Origin: Roseiarcus sp963753135
GTDB lineage: Bacteria; Pseudomonadota; Alphaproteobacteria; Rhizobiales; Beijerinckiaceae
Direction: 5' to 3'
NCBI GenBank assembly: GCA_963753135.1
Contig: CAVWBA010000009.1
Location: 186,001 to 250,000 of the forward strand
DNA: 64,000 nucleotides
Below, piece after piece: positions 62,292-64,000 of the stretch (its first letter is position 1; each line of letters starts with the position of its first letter). The position numbers and the translations under genes were made by a program. Below the pieces are notes generated by a model. That model did not search any database and was not told the origin of the DNA. It saw only the letters and a list, made by a program, of their open reading frames with translations.

Positions 62292-62745
62292 AGGGACGAC
62301 CTCCTCTTTGCCCACCGTGGGCGACGGCGGAGTTTGCTGTTTCTTTGGAAAAATGCGTAACGCCCAAGCCAGCGAATTATGGGGGGCCGGGATTGGACGA
62401 GGCCTTAAACTCGCCTGGACGAATTAGTATAGATTTAAGGAGTATTTTCTGGCGATAGGCCGATCGGGGTAGACAGAACGGGCCGTTCGGGCTCGACGCG
62501 CGAGCGGGATCGCCGCGCCGGCAAAATCACGGAAATGGTTAGTTCCACGACTGAGCACGCAGGGTCCGCGTGAAATCGTCATCGCGAGGAGGCTCATAGG
62601 GCGTTGAAAAACGCCCGCCCTTCCAGACGGGCTACGGCGACGCGGCGATCCAGGACTTGAACGCGCTAGGGCCCCTGGATTGCTTCGCTTCGCTCGCAAT
62701 GACGGTCGCGGTTCTCTGTCCAAATGCAATTTGCTCTCGCCGCGC
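62292..62745. other. 454-base intergenic region with a REP-like doublet
   Basis: No gene supported; a minus-strand open frame here (62424-62972) is Arg/Ser/Pro-rich and overlaps the repeat. The right two thirds are the REP doublet at 62578-62703. Confidence 0.5.
62578..62703. repeat. REP-like doublet with an insertion in one arm and an intact IS110 target
   Basis: Right arm CTGGATTGCTTCGCTTCGCT...GCAATGAC (62675-62703). The left arm is its inverted partner, GTCATCGCGAGGA (62578-62590) and GCGGCGATCCAGG (62642-62654), split by about 50 bases containing the hairpin GGGCGTT-GAAA-AACGCCC. On the minus strand 62590-62577 reads TCCTCGCGATGACG, an unoccupied match to the site rebuilt from the IS110 flanks. 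Confidence 0.75.
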
Positions 62746-64000
62746 CTATGGCGACTGGAACCTTGGCGGCAAATGGCGCCATCTCGTGCGGGCGCGCCTG
62801 CGGATCGTGTCGGGAGAGCGCGGCCTCCGTGGCGTCGCGCTGTGGTCGCCGAAAAGGTCGTAGGTCTGCCCCATATATTCGCTTGAGGGCAATCCCCCGT
62901 CGGAGCTGGCTCCGCCGGGCGGGTTGGCGGCGATCTGCTGTTGGAGGGCCTTGAGATCGGCGGCGGCCGCATCCGCCGCCGCCGTGGCCTGAGGCGAGGG
63001 CAGGGAGGACACCGACAACTGGTTCGCCTCGGAAGCCGGCGCCGGCTGGGTTGATGGCGAAGCCGCCGGCGCCGGGGCCCGCGGCTGAGCGGCCTGCGCC
63101 GCCGGCGGATTGGCGGGTGGAGCCGGCGTTGCCGCCGGCTGTTTGGCTGCGTCGGAAGCGGAGGTCTGCGGCGACGCGTCCGCCAGAGTCTGGAACGCGG
63201 TCGGCCGCAGGTCGGCCTGGCTCGTCTTCGCGGACGCAGGTTTCGAGTCCGAGATCGGCGGCGCCTTGTAGGGTTCGATCTGCACTGTCGCCGTCATGCC
63301 GGCGACAAGCTTCACGTCGTCCGGAACCTCGTCGATATGAATGCGGACCGGCACGCGCTGGGCCAGGCGAACGAAGGTGAAGATCGGATTGACCGAGGCG
63401 AGCCCCGAAGCGTCCGGCGTCGCGTTGGGGACGTTGATTCCGCGCGCGAGCCCCTCGACTCTGCCGCGCAGCAAGGGGGTGTATCCCATCAGCTTGATGG
63501 TCGCCGCATCGCCGTCATGGATGCGGCTGAGCGCCGTCTCCTCGAAATAGGCGTCGATCCAGTACGAATCGGAATTGACGAGCGAAAGCTGGAGGTCCCC
63601 GACATTCGCGTAATTGCCGCGCTGGGTGGAAAGGTTGGTGACATAGCCGTTGACCGGGGAGCGGACTTGCGTGCGCTTGAAATTGATGCGCGCCTGCTCG
63701 AGGCTCGCGAGCGCGGACTGATAAGTGGCCTCGGCGGTCGTCGCCTGGCTGATATAGGTCTGCCGCTCCTCCATGGTGACCGCGATGTCGTTGAGCTTCT
63801 CGCGTCGGATCATTTCGGCGCGCGCGTTGTCGGCGACCGCCTGCGCCTGCTCGGCCGTCGCCTGCGCCTGACGGACGGCGATCGAATAGTCCCTGGGGTC
63901 GATCAACATCAGAAGATCGCCCTTGTGGACGAACTGGTTGTCGGTGATCGGCAGACTGACAATCTCGCCCGCCACCTGCGGGGCGACTTTCACGACATAG
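62746..64000 (-). CDS. HlyD/EmrA-type membrane fusion protein, 5' end beyond the window
   Basis: The frame continues past base 64000 (reading YVVKVAPQVAGEIVSLPITD), so the N-terminal anchor is missing. Lipoyl halves VAPQVAGEIVSLPITDNQFV and FKRTQVRSPVNGYVTNLSTQ flank a coiled-coil hairpin rich in Ala/Gln/Glu. The beta-barrel SDSYWIDAYFEETALSRIHD and VAGMTATVQIEP follow. About 170 residues of Pro/Ala/Gln-rich C-terminal extension are unusual, and the final 35 (ATPRRPRSPDTIRRRARTRW) look out of frame. Works with an inner-membrane exporter, presumably encoded to the right. Confidence 0.85.
   Translation of the reverse strand, partial: YVVKVAPQVAGEIVSLPITDNQFVHKGDLLMLIDPRDYSIAVRQAQATAEQAQAVADNARAEMIRREKLNDIAVTMEERQTYISQATTAEATYQSALASLEQARINFKRTQVRSPVNGYVTNLSTQRGNYANVGDLQLSLVNSDSYWIDAYFEETALSRIHDGDAATIKLMGYTPLLRGRVEGLARGINVPNATPDASGLASVNPIFTFVRLAQRVPVRIHIDEVPDDVKLVAGMTATVQIEPYKAPPISDSKPASAKTSQADLRPTAFQTLADASPQTSASDAAKQPAATPAPPANPPAAQAAQPRAPAPAASPSTQPAPASEANQLSVSSLPSPQATAAADAAAADLKALQQQIAANPPGGASSDGGLPSSEYMGQTYDLFGDHSATPRRPRSPDTIRRRARTRWRHLPPRFQSP

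Noticed and set aside
62424..62972. 182-codon minus-strand ORF at the right end
   Set aside because: Runs through the REP doublet and the 3' end of the membrane fusion gene; translation is Arg/Ser/Pro-rich noise.

Overview
This is a GC-rich chromosomal window from an alphaproteobacterium, most likely a member of the Hyphomicrobiales (Rhizobiales). The evidence is an aa3-type cox operon with a Cox11 assembly gene, a DivK-PleD pair, an EipB-type envelope protein, an ATP12 chaperone, a DUF3572-dinB pair, a LexA gene preceded by a GTTC-N7-GTTC SOS box, and REP-like palindromes of the kind common in this order. No rRNA, tRNA or CRISPR array was found. The family cannot be fixed from the sequence alone.

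Layout. 1-11.5 kb (minus strand): a glycogen operon reading glgP-glgB-glgC-glgA-glgX/malQ, in which GlgX and MalQ appear to be one fused protein that runs off the left edge. 11.7-17.7 kb: a coiled-coil membrane protein, then the coxB-coxA-ctaG-coxC operon, a FlK-like thioesterase and a small STAS-like protein. 18.2-26.2 kb: a short-chain dehydrogenase, a YadGH-type ABC exporter, parC, a PEP-CTERM-like protein and an MFS transporter. 26.5-27.7 kb: the first of two nearly identical IS110-family elements (the second is at 50.1-51.3 kb). 27.7-30.9 kb: glutathione transferase, a small conserved protein, an RluA-type pseudouridine synthase and ATP12. 31.3-37.8 kb (minus): a six-gene operon coupling a BMP-type ABC importer to a formamidase-like and a biuret-hydrolase-like enzyme. 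38.0-42.8 kb: a MarR-controlled, probably aromatic-acid, cluster (hydrolase, cupin, FAD monooxygenase, CoA ligase). 42.9-50.0 kb: DUF2939 protein, erpA, dgt, argS, a SPOR protein and nagZ. 51.3-59.0 kb: pleD, divK, dinB, eipB, scpB, scpA and lexA. 59.0-64.0 kb: an L,D-transpeptidase-like protein, a large double-jacalin/Vps62-like protein, and a truncated HlyD-type membrane fusion protein at the right edge.

The most interesting signal is inside the two IS110 elements. The roughly 230-base non-coding left end holds two internal loops. Their paired guide segments match, in the orientation expected for an IS110 bridge RNA, (i) the REP-like target into which both copies are inserted and (ii) the two ends of the element itself. 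Unoccupied copies of the predicted target occur elsewhere in the window.

A caution for all coding calls: at least ten otherwise convincing genes (glgX, glgP, gst, the ABC operon, the FAD monooxygenase and others) are broken by single-base indels, mostly one-base insertions. This looks more like uncorrected sequencing error than genuine gene decay.
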